This document shows, piece by piece, positions 25,141 through 35,405 of a stretch of 64,000 bases of DNA (positions are counted from its first letter, which is position 1; each line of letters begins with the position of its first letter). Source of the stretch: Bugulina stolonifera. Its lineage: Eukaryota > Bryozoa > Gymnolaemata > Cheilostomatida > Bugulidae. Where the stretch lies: NCBI GenBank assembly GCA_935421135.1, contig OW285187.1, positions 13,665,929-13,729,928 of the forward strand, in the 5' to 3' direction. Made by a program: the position numbers and the translations under genes. The notes under the pieces were generated by a model that was not told the DNA's origin, searched no databases, and saw nothing but the letters and a program-made list of their open reading frames with translations.

Positions 25141-26656
25141 TTCTGAGACAATGTGTAAGTATATATTACACAAAATCAGTAGTAAGTCAAATTGGAAGTT
25201 GAAATGGGTCACAACGTTGCATTACAGCATGGCAATGTAGATGAAATTGGACAAAGTCATGGCACCCTGGCGCAGTAACCAAGTTGAAACATTTGGGATC
25301 GATTGAGCTGTTATATTTTTCGATTTCTCTGTGTCCTTGGTGAATGGTTTACTATCTTCACGCCTCGTTAGACACCAAATAATCCATCTACGGAGTTGTA
25401 TGTAGATATATTCGTTTCCTTCCATGGACGTTGTTGATTTTTTAGACCAGCAAGTTGTATTTTTTGTTGCCTAAACAGGAAATGATCAAACAGGATATAG
25501 CCAATGTTTAATCTATTTATTTTCCCTTCATGGGTCCCGTTTCCGAAGACGCCTATTGAAAATCATCCCCTTGGACACTTGGATTTTGTCATCACCACTT
25601 ACTCAGGAGCATTTTCGGCAATAGCTGTCCATAGGTACACTTTTCTTTTTCGGGCAAAGATCTCTTGGTTTTTTTTCTGGGAATGAGTGTCTGCTTTACC
25701 TCATCAAAGCATATTATCGGAAGACAACCTTTCACTAACTTTAATCTCAAGTACAACACAACAATGATACCAAGCAATGTAAAAGAAAAATGCTGCTGCA
25801 TTAATATAGTTCATACAATGTATCTTAGCTCCATAGCTGAAATAATTCAAATTAACCACCTTGATTATGCAATGAATAGAATATCGATATTAAGATGTTC
25901 TGTAACCATTTGATAATTATAGTTTGGCATTCTATTGTAATTTAAATATCATTTTATGTAGGCCTCTGCCATTTTTCTATTTAATGTAAGATAGAAATAT
26001 AACAACTGTCCTAATGTATGAATTCGAAATTCCCTGTTATGTACAAAGGCAAGAATAAGTAACTATCATTGACTTGCGCATCTGTATAAAATGCAGGACT
26101 CAGTAAAGTGGCTACTACACAACTGACTATTTTTGTTCCATTGAAAGTTTTTTACATCAGTTTTAACCCTGGTGGTCCAAATTTTGTGAGGGTAAGCCTT
26201 TGTTTTGGGTCATGCATTGAGATTTTTCTTCCTGCTACAATAGGCTGCTTCACATTTCACTCCCATGGCAAGCAATTGCTGTAAAAATGTTAGATTATTG
26301 TACCAGATTATTCAATTTATTTACAAGAAGCTTAGTAAATAACGGTCGCAAAGCCGAGTTCTATGCATAGTGAACAGTTATTCACCTATCATTTCACTTG
26401 GTCAATCCCATTATGATTGGTAGTACAGAAATATTGTATTAATTATGATTCAAGAAGCATTCATGGTTGATCAATCTTTTGCAGATGGAATTATTAGATT
26501 TGTAAATTTTAGTAAATGCAATATGGACTTGTGGTGTTTGGACTGGATTTTACTTCAATTCAGATAATATGTGCTAAACGTCCCAACATGAGGCTATTAG
26601 GTGATAGCCCCATGGGGGACGCCCCCTCCCCCATCTCTCCTCCCCAGCGTTAGATA
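25141..26656. other. no supportable gene
   Basis: Open frames around 25590-25800 (minus), with a basic PRKKTKRSLPEKEK stretch, have no convincing splice partners or domain. The rest is unremarkable AT-rich sequence. Confidence 0.4.
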
Positions 26657-27240
26657 GTCTTTTCGAATGATTTGGCCGCATGCCAGTTTATCAATCTGAT
26701 TTTGGATATCTGGCTGTCCAAACGTGTTCCTATTCTTTCACGTTTCTCTTTTAAGCTCAATTGGATAACTTTTTTCTCTGCTCCAATGCAAACTACATTT
26801 GTTTGCTGGGCCCTTTTTCTAGTTGCTTGCCTGGCGTCATGAAGAATATCAAGGCAATGTTCATTGTCTTAACTCTTCACAGAGCGTCTGCTAGCAGCTA
26901 CATATACATTAGCAATGTACATGTGGCCTACTTGTAAACTTTCATGTTTATGTTTACAAAGACATCCAACGAGTGGTTCCTACTTGGTTCATTCCTTCCA
27001 GGAGATGTTGATTCTAATAGTGCCACACTTTGGTGTAGATACGATGAAAGCTCTCTAAGTCTAGGTTTGCTGCTTGGGTGGCTCCAGTTCCGCCGTTCAC
27101 CATAAGCTGTAATGAGTGGGCAAAATAGCTGAGGCGGTGAGTTTGTGAACTCTCTGCTCTAGCTCATAGTCATCGTGCTGTTCCCACACCATTACGTTGT
27201 CCACATCATTAGCTTGCGTATCAGCAACTGTTTACAACAT
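26657..27240 (-). pseudogene. hAT-superfamily transposase fossil, C-terminal half
   Basis: Reading down the minus strand, 27215-27115 gives VMVWEQHDDYELEQRVHKLT, then after a frame change YFAHSLQLMVN and ESFHRIYTKV, matching the hAT block CFAHTLQLxV..GL. A further piece near 26980 reads VGTTRWMSL, the conserved TRW motif. A clean 60-codon frame, 26855-26657, follows (RQATRKRAQQTN, then KEKRERIGTRLDS) and ends in a stop. That last segment is not a recognised hAT part and may come from another protein. The gene is broken by at least one frameshift and stops. Confidence 0.65.
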
Positions 27241-27714
27241 AATATGTTTAAACTGTAATATTTGAATAACAGATATTCTAAAAAATATTAGGAAACGGAC
27301 AGAATGTGGCCAGAATCCGTTGTAAAAACTATCAATGCTAAGAGAGAAATAGGCCTTACATGTATGTGTGGTAATCTCCTTTCCAACTGGAATTGTGCAG
27401 ACTAATTCTCAAATAAAGGTGAATTGGCCAAGTCTGAAAATTAAAAAGTGATATTATAATTTACCTTCAAAATCTATGCTAAATGCCTTCTGATTTGCAG
27501 CATTATTAGTGATAACAAACCTGGTCCAGCTCTTAACGCTGTACTTGTCAAGTATTGTATAGAAGTGGTATTGTGTAGTGTAAAATAAAGTGTCGAAACA
27601 CGTATAGTTTACCACGACACAGTTTAGTGCCCACTATCGTTTTGGCAAAATATACCTAATATTTTTTTCCGACAACTCCAAACAACAATCTGGCAATGTG
27701 CCTATATTTCTTAT

Positions 27715-27967
27715 TTATGTTATTTTCCTGAGAACTTGTCCCGTATTGTTGTTTAAAATCCAGGCCACATCTAGAACGTCCCATCTCAAACAGTTCACCT
27801 GAAAGCCTTCATGATCACAAATGCATTTATACTCTTGTGTTTGGCTGTATTTTGTGACAGCATCTTTCAACTTGTCTCTGCACTTTGGCATATTCTTGCA
27901 TTTCCTACACTCACACCAGTGTTCTACTGAACCACGATATTCTATGTCCGACCCGCTTTCGACTCTC
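27715..27967 (-). CDS. exon with a P2X7-like C-terminal zinc-binding-type domain
   Basis: The minus-strand frame opens at an acceptor (CTTTTAG before 27967) and runs about 84 codons to a TAA. The pattern WCECRKCKNMP, then CICDHEGFQVNCLRWDVLDV, matches the domain shared by the cytoplasmic tail of P2X purinoceptor 7 and many invertebrate proteins (WC.CG.C..M......C......CIT.HPGF...CL...VL). The middle Cys pair (normally CCRE) is replaced by CRDKLKDAV, so the metal-binding set may be incomplete. In invertebrates this domain occurs in large lineage-specific families, often beside transposon-derived sequence. No other exon of the gene was found, so this may be a relic. Confidence 0.6.
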
Positions 27968-28689
27968 CTAAAAGATCCAATGTTTTGCATTTATGTTATA
28001 GTGAAATGAATGTATTGAGTACTGATTGAAAATGACTCACATGTATTATGCATGTGATTCAGTAAAACATCTGTATTCAGGCATTGCATGAAAGCCTATT
28101 TGTACATGTACATGTTGTTGGATAATCAATGGGTTTGGCACCTACAGTAACTTCTCTACTACTAGCTAGGGGTGAATTAATCATAGAGAGCAGTAAAATC
28201 CCTTAGAGACCCTGACTTTCACGAACTTCTACTGGATGCAACTAAATGGAGTGACAACTCCATAACATGAGTTAAATTTACCTTTTTCAAGCTTTCTAGC
28301 CAACCACAATTTTTGTTAGATTATTTTAATCACACAAAACAGCAAACAAAAAACTTGTTTGGGAGTAACATCATATGCATTACAATGTACCTTCTCTGCT
28401 GAGCTTAGATTTTCTGCTTCTCCAAAAAACATTTAGTTTGACATAACTAATAATTTCATGAGCTCTATTGTCTGCTCCATTGAGCTTTTAGAAATTAATT
28501 TGCATTGCCTACCATCTACATGTAAGATTTATTATGCTCACAACCTTAAATGCACTTAACCCAGCTGAAATTGGAATCGAACTCAAGATAAATTTGACTT
28601 CAGAAGTTGCTTAATTGTATTGAAGTATGACTTGGCTTCTTCTGGCAGCTTGTAATTACCAACAATTATCTCAACGTAATTATGTAGAA

Positions 28690-28952
28690 ATAATATGGTT
28701 GTCTCGTTGCTAATAGATGAAAATAAAGTGCATTTATATTGGAAGTGTATATAGCGCTATGTTGAAATATAACGTTTAGCAAAATGTTATATGTACCACT
28801 GATACATGGCTTTGGTGTAGTAATCACGGCTATACTGTTATTGGATTGTCTTACCCCATGAGCTTACTAGTGGGCCTTGCAAGTTAGGAATGGCGTACCA
28901 CATATGGTTAAATTAAAATCGAGATGGCCTACTGAAGAAATGAGAATAGTTT
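28690..28952. repeat. dispersed repeat, copy A (without MITE)
   Basis: About 260 bp here matches 47980-48470, including TGGGCCTTGCAA and AGATGGCCTACTGAAGAAAT. Copy B carries an extra 231-bp element plus its duplication. Copy A ends directly at the stop end of the ISL2EU-like fragment, so it looks like that transposon's intergenic or 3' non-coding part. Confidence 0.8.
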
Positions 28953-29423
28953 TCAAACAGCCTTTTTAATCTTTATAGCATCAGATTTGGTTATCCGATT
29001 TTTACCCCTAGCTCCGGGTGGCATGATTAGGTCAGCCCCCAGAAACAAAAGCTCCTCTCTGATCGGGAATCCACGGTTAGCTAGTATTCTATCTCCATGC
29101 TCTATGTAGTCTCGAAAACCACTTTTGACCACCACATGTCTGTCACATGCACGACCACACCACAGTTTAGAAAAGGAGCATGTTGAGCCTTGAGGGCTGA
29201 TGGCAATTAGAAATTTTAAGAGTATTATGGTGTTTATAGTCATTCCAAGTAGCTGCTTGTGTTTGAAGCTTGTTAGCTCATTGTATGAACAGTTCGGAGC
29301 AGTGAATAATGCATCTAAGATTGGGTATGTCACGATAGACTTGGTATTGTTTACTGAACTTTGTCCCTTGGATAGAATACTATCCTCTTCTACAGTATGT
29401 TCTCTCCTAACATTCATTGCCAT
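28953..29423 (-). pseudogene. ISL2EU-type (DDE_Tnp_4) transposase fragment
   Basis: An open minus-strand frame of 156 codons ends at 28953. From about residue 60 it follows the ISL2EU pattern: NELTSFKHKQLLG (usually SNYKHHNTxKxLIG), ISPQGSTCSFSKLWCGRACD, then GDRILANRGFPIREELLF and IMPPGARGKNRITKSDA. The block usually written LADRGF is LANRGF here, an Asp-to-Asn change at a position expected to be catalytic. The frame stops just after KIKKAV, before the usual RIHVER end, and the N-terminus is degraded. So it is a dead internal fragment. A non-coding repeat shared with the YqaJ element at 45-49 kb abuts its 3' end. Confidence 0.75.
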
Positions 29424-30031
29424 GTTTGTAAAACAGCTCTTACACAGTGTCTCCTCACCAATACTAGCAGTCTTTACTCTTTCACTACTGCATAAATTAT
29501 AGAGATGTCTTCTTCTAAAGTTTATTCTTCCCTACTAACATCCATTGCTGTATCTCAATTAAAACAGTGTCACCTCAACAAGTGTCAGGGGAATTGGAAT
29601 AAAAAATATTGGAAAGTAGATTGTGAGATTATTTAGTTTAATTTTGATGTTGTTGAGTTGAATTGGTATATGTATATAGAATAGTGTAATGAAAGGAGTT
29701 AATTTGTAATTGTCTACTCTTGTTAATTCCAATAGGCTGGGAGAAGATAACTTCTAATTATATATATATATATGTATAAAGGTGGCATAATAAGACAAGT
29801 AGACAGTATAGTAACTACTGATGTACATGTAATTAAAATACTAAAATAGTATAGTATGTTCTGGCTGTAATTGGGTATTGAATGATCGTACAGCACAGTG
29901 GAAAACCTCTATATAAACAAAAAGAAGACGTTGCATATGTAGATATACATCATATGTAGATATATTATTTTACTTTTTTTATCGACAGTAGAGATAACAA
30001 AGATCCAGGTTTATTAGTAGCATGGAAAAAG
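29424..30031. other. no supportable gene
   Basis: AT-rich sequence with a (TA)n run at about 29760 (TATATATATATA). No domain, exon or repeat boundary was recognised. Confidence 0.4.
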
Positions 30032-30757
30032 TTAGTGGGCCTCATCTTCAGGGTTGAACATATAATCATTTGGATTCAGTCTGGTATTGTCTAAAGTACA
30101 TCTGTAACCAGTACTGGCCTCAATGAATCTGGCCAAGGACGTTAGGAAGCTGTAGTCCATGGTATGGGGAGTGTTGGTGGTCCTTGCCACCCTAATGTAG
30201 TCATTAGCCATATTAATTGGGGTGACAGCGTCTTCAAAATTTCTAAAGTTTGTATGTATTAAACCATTATGTATTTATCGGGAATGGATGGAAATGGGAC
30301 AGATATGCTAGCAGACTTATGGGATGTGAAATGATGTATTGATGACTTCCATGTATGCGACTTACATGGTCGACCTACATGTCGACCTACATGTATGCCT
30401 GGAACAGAAAGTCCACAGAGGTAGCACGCACTATACCTCCCCAGCTGTTGAAGGCTTTATCTAGCTCGTCCCTTATTACCTGCCAGGTAGTTCGCAGCAT
30501 ATTCAATTGCATCTGTTCAGGGTTGTTGCCGTTTTCAGCTTGGATTTGTGTATCAACCCTGGAGCCCTATGGTACAAAGAATACGTGTATCTGTTAGCCA
30601 AGGCTTTGTCTACGGGTTGATACAACATAGTTTCGTGGCATTTAGTACATAGGACGTATCGTGGTGCAGTCTGCTCCGGCTTTCACATACAGCATGTGTA
30701 AATGACTTGTATGGCGGCTGGACCAGTGCAAATGTCACAACTGAGAGTGTTGGTGGC
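30032..30757 (-). pseudogene. unrecognised spliced gene with a Cys-pair domain; apparently damaged
   Basis: Two downstream exons join cleanly: 30566-30391 (phase 0 to 2, donor GTAGGT) and 30242-30032 (acceptor TTTAG, stop TAA). They encode about 128 residues, including MQLNMLRTTWQVIRDELDKA, VDFLFQAY|INFEDAVTPINM, TMDYSFLTSLARFIEASTGY and a C-terminal NDYMFNPEDEAH. Upstream, 30757-30585 follows an acceptor and reads NTLSCDICTGPAAIQ, VIYTCCM, then an in-frame TGA, KPEQTAPRYVLCTKCHE and DKALANRYT. The Cys spacing (CxxC, CC, CxxC) suggests a zinc-binding fold. It does not connect in phase to the next exon. I do not recognise the family. The TGA and phase break suggest decay, although the downstream exons look well kept. 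Confidence 0.5.
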
Positions 30758-31158
30758 CTACAATAAAGAGATAGTGGAGTATAAGCAAGACTATCACTAT
30801 AGTCTCATGATGGTGCTAAAGATTTTTATGGATATGTGTATATATAGTTATAGCAAGTTAGAAGAAATATATTACTTTGCTTCGATTATCTCTCTATCGA
30901 CCATACGACAATTTGATAGCTTCTAGTATACTTATTTTTTGTCACCCAAAAAAAAGAAAATTATTATTACTACAGCTACTAATTTCATTAGTGCCAAAGA
31001 TCTTCTCCATGTCAAAGGGTTAAATATACATATATAAATTCAAAGGGAATACAGCTTCAATATGAAACATGTATGTATATAATATGTATTTACGTATACA
31101 TAAGTAGTTTTCTAATTACTAATTAGTCATATTGACACTGACCAATTGTATATACACG

Positions 31159-31989
31159 TTAATACGTCAATCCATCCTCATGGTCCTCTTCGTGGGCATC
31201 TTCTCTTGTCAAACTCCTCCACTAAAAATAACCATACATCTTCACAATTGTCCCAACTACTATAATTAAATGTAATATTTTACTAGACTGACTATACATG
31301 TGCATTCCCCTCTGATATGATTATTAAACCACTACTGTCGCACCATTCAATATTTTAAAATAATATTGTCTCTCTTATTTCATTAAGATTGATGTGTTGT
31401 TTGTCTTTGTAAACCTAGTGGCAGTCAAGATAAACACATTTGAATATTGGCTATTATGACCTCCAGTCACCATTGAGTACATAGGTAGGCTACGGCATGA
31501 AATAGCCAAGTAATCTTACTGAGTCACTGTCATTCTATAAGTAGCTCTTGTGTACAGTGATAAACAAGAAAGTTACAGGCAATGCCCGCAATGAGTTGCA
31601 GGCACTATGGCTATCTCTGTGGCACAGTTTCTATTAACCGCCTGAGTGCTTCCAAAATTCCCAACATACATACGTAGGCTACAAATTGAAGGAGAGGGTT
31701 TTCTTGGCAGCAGCTAGGTTTCCAAACACAAGCAACACATCAATCTTACTGAAATAGGATGAACAATACTATTTTGCAAATATTGAATAGTGCGACAGTA
31801 GTGGTTTAAGGCAATTAGTGATGATATAGGCGTCAATTTTTTTTTAAATGCATGGCTTACCCTTGTCATAGGGAAGTCACTTGAAAATGGAATGGAGTAC
31901 AATATGTTCCCTTCAGCATTTTTTTTTCCTGATTCTTCTTCCAAACTATATCGCCACTCGTTGCCCTTCATCCACTTTAATCTTATTGT
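31159..31989 (-). CDS. C-terminal exon pair of an unrecognised gene
   Basis: Minus-strand exons 31989-31861 (43 codons, acceptor CTCAG, donor GTAAGC) and 31221-31159 (20 codons plus TAA, acceptor TTTTTAG) join in phase 0. The product reads KWMKGNEWRYSLEEESGKK, then NILYSIPFSSDFPMTR|WRSL and a very acidic His-containing end, EDAHEEDHEDGLTY. No domain was recognised. Upstream exons were not found: sequence beyond 32017 is closed in this frame and then merges into the hAT-like fragment at 32270-32354. Two matched splice sites in one phase support a real exon pair, but the evidence is limited. Confidence 0.4.
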
Positions 31990-32269
31990 CTGAGTTCTCT
32001 TACCGATAAACTTCCTTTATTTTGAATAATCGACCCAAACAGTAGTAGCATAATTGCATTACGAAGTACTACAATTTGATAGCACTAAATAGATGTAAAA
32101 CAAAAAGCATCTTGGGAAGAAAAATGTGAATGTGATTATTCAATTTGAAGTTTGACAATGTCAATAGTTACATCGAATAAACACCACTGCAGTTTTACAC
32201 TTTGCCTAAAGCATTAATTTCAGCGAAAGAAGCCTACCATTTGTCAAAGTGGAAATATAATTATATCAA

Positions 32270-32354
32270 CTAATAATTCATCAATATCCAGATACTGCTT
32301 GAAGGCTGCCTTACAGCAGAGATTCGTCAGGTGGCAAATACATCCCACGTCTAT
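32270..32354 (-). pseudogene. hAT-like transposase, downstream half-exon split off by the Harbinger insertion
   Basis: On the minus strand this continues the frame of the 38156-39360 gene: DVGCICHLTNLCCKAAFKQY, then DIDELLVDI, matching the hAT block (GCxCHLxNL). The junction with 38156 is restored exactly when the 5801-bp element and one TAT are removed. Beyond about 32250 a frameshift (a following HFDKW appears in another frame) and stops end the similarity. Confidence 0.85.
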
Positions 32355-33077
32355 GGGTGCTTTCGGCAGTGCGATGCATCGTGATGTGTAAAAACCATCA
32401 CATCACATCATGAATCATGCCACATCCAACAAATTTATAATTTCACTGCCGAACAGTGTTAACGATGCATCACGTTTTATTATTTTATTAAATACAACAT
32501 TCTATCGTATCAAACCAGCGCCATTATATTATTGTGTTAGTTACCAACCTCTGACAAAAGAGAACAGGAAAATCCAAATGTTAAGCATAGGTAGTGGGTG
32601 TGTTGGCCCACTCGATAATTTCGGAAAATGATGGTGGGTCTCGCGGCTATGCAACGGTCAATCAGTTTCCGGTTTGATTTTTCAAAACTTACCAATGACC
32701 ACTTGTTTCACTTGGGTATGTATCCATTATTGAACATACTGAATATATAATTATACTGTAATTTATCTAAATTTAGTGTTGTTGGATTTTATCATGTGAT
32801 GAAAATATTTCCAAATAGTGTACTTGCAAACTTCAGTTGCAAACTAGAAGCCAAAATCTGATAATTATGTTAATATATTAATAAATATTAAATATAAATA
32901 TAATATTTAAATTTATAATAAAATATATATACATTTATTTTATTAGTATAAATTTGTATATCTACTATGTAGTATGTATCAAACGTATGCATCATTGTAT
33001 GAAACAAAAATATATTTAATTAATAATTTAATAACAATGTTCCATGCATCATTTGCTTTCAGTGTGAATGTAGCAAC

Positions 33078-35233
33078 ATGGCTTTCAATAATGTTGAGAA
33101 TGAAAGGCTGACAACCGCCACTCTTGGTGTAGCAATAGTTGCAATTGCCGAGGCAGATTCCAGTGACGATGAGTCTGTTAACAGTAACGACTGTCCTGCA
33201 ACGCCCCATAAGCTACCAAAATCTCGTCTCTATTTTGAGCAGATCAAACAAATGGACAATGCTGAATTCCATAGCCATTTCCGCTTAAGCTTAGGTATGT
33301 TATAGCCAGCATCTCAACCTCTGTACTTCTGTCATGCAAATTTGAATTTTTACAATAACTCTATGGTTCGTTTGTTTCCTATTTGTATCATAGTAAATTA
33401 AATGATGCAATAACAATTACAGCTACGTTTGACTACCTGGTGTCCCTAGTGAAAAAAGCTCCGGGAGCAGCTCATGAGTTGTATTGGAGGCAAAAGTGTC
33501 TTGTGAGTCTATGGTACTTGGGCAGTGATAGCTCATATCGATAAGTTCATAACAATCTACAATCTTTTGTTGCCTCATACATATTAACAATTAATATTTG
33601 ATATACTGTGGTAATTAGTTACTAGAACCAAGTACAATTTTACATGCCAGTTTGACTCTACTGTTTTACTTATTACAGAACAGTATCACAACAATTTGGA
33701 GTTGCCATGTCAACAGCTCATGATACACTGGAGCAATTTATCACTGCGCTACTACAATTTCTTCCACAAATCATCTGCATGCCAAACAATGAAGGGATAT
33801 TTCGGCAGTTGTCGAGTGAATTTTACACCTACAGATATCCGAATGTGATTGGCGCCATAGATTGGAGCATCGATGTCATGGTGCCAGCCTCAGAAAAGAA
33901 TGACTATTATACTCAAAAATTCCGCACGTCAATTAATCTGAAGGGTATGCTACATGGACGCACAACTTCTGCGAATATCGCCAGTTTAAGAAACGGAAAA
34001 CGTTGTTAGATGCTACACAAAAGTTGCGTTTTTATTGTAAACAAAAGAAGTTGTCTACTCATTAATTCAACTGAAGGCAAGAGTAGATAAATCTAAAAAA
34101 TTAATGTAGCCTGTGAACCTACAAAATGATAATTGGGGGTTGTGATACATTTATATTCAATCTCTTTAGGATTAGCCCCTCCATATTGTAGCTTAAATTA
34201 AAACCTCCACTATTACAGCAATATATCGGAACACGCAGGTTAAAATATTTCTGCTCGGTGAAAACTACGCTCAACTAAATGTTTCCTATACGTAACTAGC
34301 ACCTGAGAGACTTTACTTGAATTAATTTATGGTTTGGGATGCACACGATAGCTTGACTGTCGATTTAATTTATTTACCTCGTGTTTATAATAAGGATTGA
34401 ACTTCTCCCACAGTGCTGGTCTTTTGTTGGATTAATTTAAACAACATAGCTATACGGCTTTCGTCCATTTTGCGGTCAGTAGAATATAGCACAAATTTGA
34501 ATTAAATTATTAAATTAATTTTAATTTATTCAATGGTTTTATTTTAATATCCTAAAAGCTAAACTCAACTGCTAGCACCTTGTCAAAGCATCTTAAGTTA
34601 GCTGTAGCCAATCAACACTCGATTCGCATTTTGTAACGTTAAAAATTTATAACATGCAATAAGTTCAACAACAGTAATCGCGAAACGCAAAATTTATGCG
34701 ATTCGTATAAATTTTGCGTCCGTGTAGCATGCCCTTTACAGCAGTGTGTGATGCCAGTAAAAGGTTCGTGAACATCAATGTCGGCCACTCCGAAAGGTCG
34801 CATGACTCTCATATATTTAAATGCTCCCAATTGGGAAGACACATCATTGGCACCCAGGCGATACCTCCACAATATCATATCATTGGAGATGCGGCATATG
34901 GCCTTTACACTAATGTCATGATACCTTATCCAGGCTCAAAGCTCACTGCTCTCCAACAGTTGCACAATGACAGGCATAGCTCCACACGAATGGCCATTGA
35001 AAGAGCGAATGGCCATTGAAAGAGTGTTTGGCGATTTAAAAGGTAAATGGCTTAGACTACAAATGCTCAGGTGTGACGTAGAATTTTCAACAAAACTAAT
35101 AGCAGCATGCTGCATTCTCCATAACATCTGTGTAGACAATGGTGATGTGGCAGCTACTGAAAGAGAAAAGACTGTTGGATTTCACCCATTGGTGACCAGC
35201 AATGCTACAGAAAAGCGAAATGATATTTGTTGA
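33078..35233 (+). pseudogene. Harbinger transposase, disrupted
   Basis: A DDE nuclease of the HARBI1 type. Exons are 33078-33294 (start ATG; acidic DSSDDESVNSND), 33423-33540 (DYLVSLVKKAPG, LYWRQKCLVSLWYLGSDSSY) and 33679 onward (VSQQFGVAMSTAHDTLEQF, the helix-turn-helix). The catalytic core shows GAIDWSID (first Asp), RSHDSHIF (second) and AIERVFGDLKG (third, Glu), then LIAACCILHNIC. Three lesions are visible: the second donor reads ATAAGT instead of GTAAGT at 33541; a 780-bp element sits at 33949-34728 inside SINLKG|MPFTAV; and a 19-bp tandem duplication (34988-35006 and 35007-35025) shifts the frame just before the third catalytic residue. Apart from these the frame is open, so inactivation is fairly recent. 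Confidence 0.9.
33949..34728. mobile_element. 780-bp non-autonomous inverted-repeat element nested in the Harbinger transposase
   Basis: The left end is GCTACATGGACGCACAACTT and the right end, reversed, GCTACACGGACGCAAAATTT. Similarity continues about 31 bp with a further ...CGAAT.CGC match. It is flanked by AT at 33947-33948 and 34729-34730, and its removal rejoins AAG GGT ATG CCC in the transposase frame. Because the ends are near-palindromic with the flank, a 4-bp ATGC duplication with unequal ends is also possible. The interior has no long frame. A 2-bp AT duplication would fit ISL2EU-type elements, as I recall them, but the terminal bases do not settle the family. Confidence 0.8.
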
Positions 35234-35405
35234 CACTTGGCACAATTCAATAATGTCTAGCTGTTAATACTCATGTTTCTATGAATAGTGTTTGGGTTTT
35301 TCTATTTCGGAGATAATTATATCAAGCATGTTTATAGAGGCCTTTTAGAATTAATCTATAATATTTCACTTTATTTATCCAAATGTTTGTTAGCAATAAT
35401 AAATA

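Noticed and set aside
25592..25801. Minus-strand frame with a basic PRKKTKRSLPEKEK stretch, considered as an exon
   Set aside because: No consistent splice sites, domain or neighbouring exon; the composition alone is not enough.
29760..29775. (TA)n run considered as a functional element
   Set aside because: A short simple repeat in AT-rich DNA with no associated structure.
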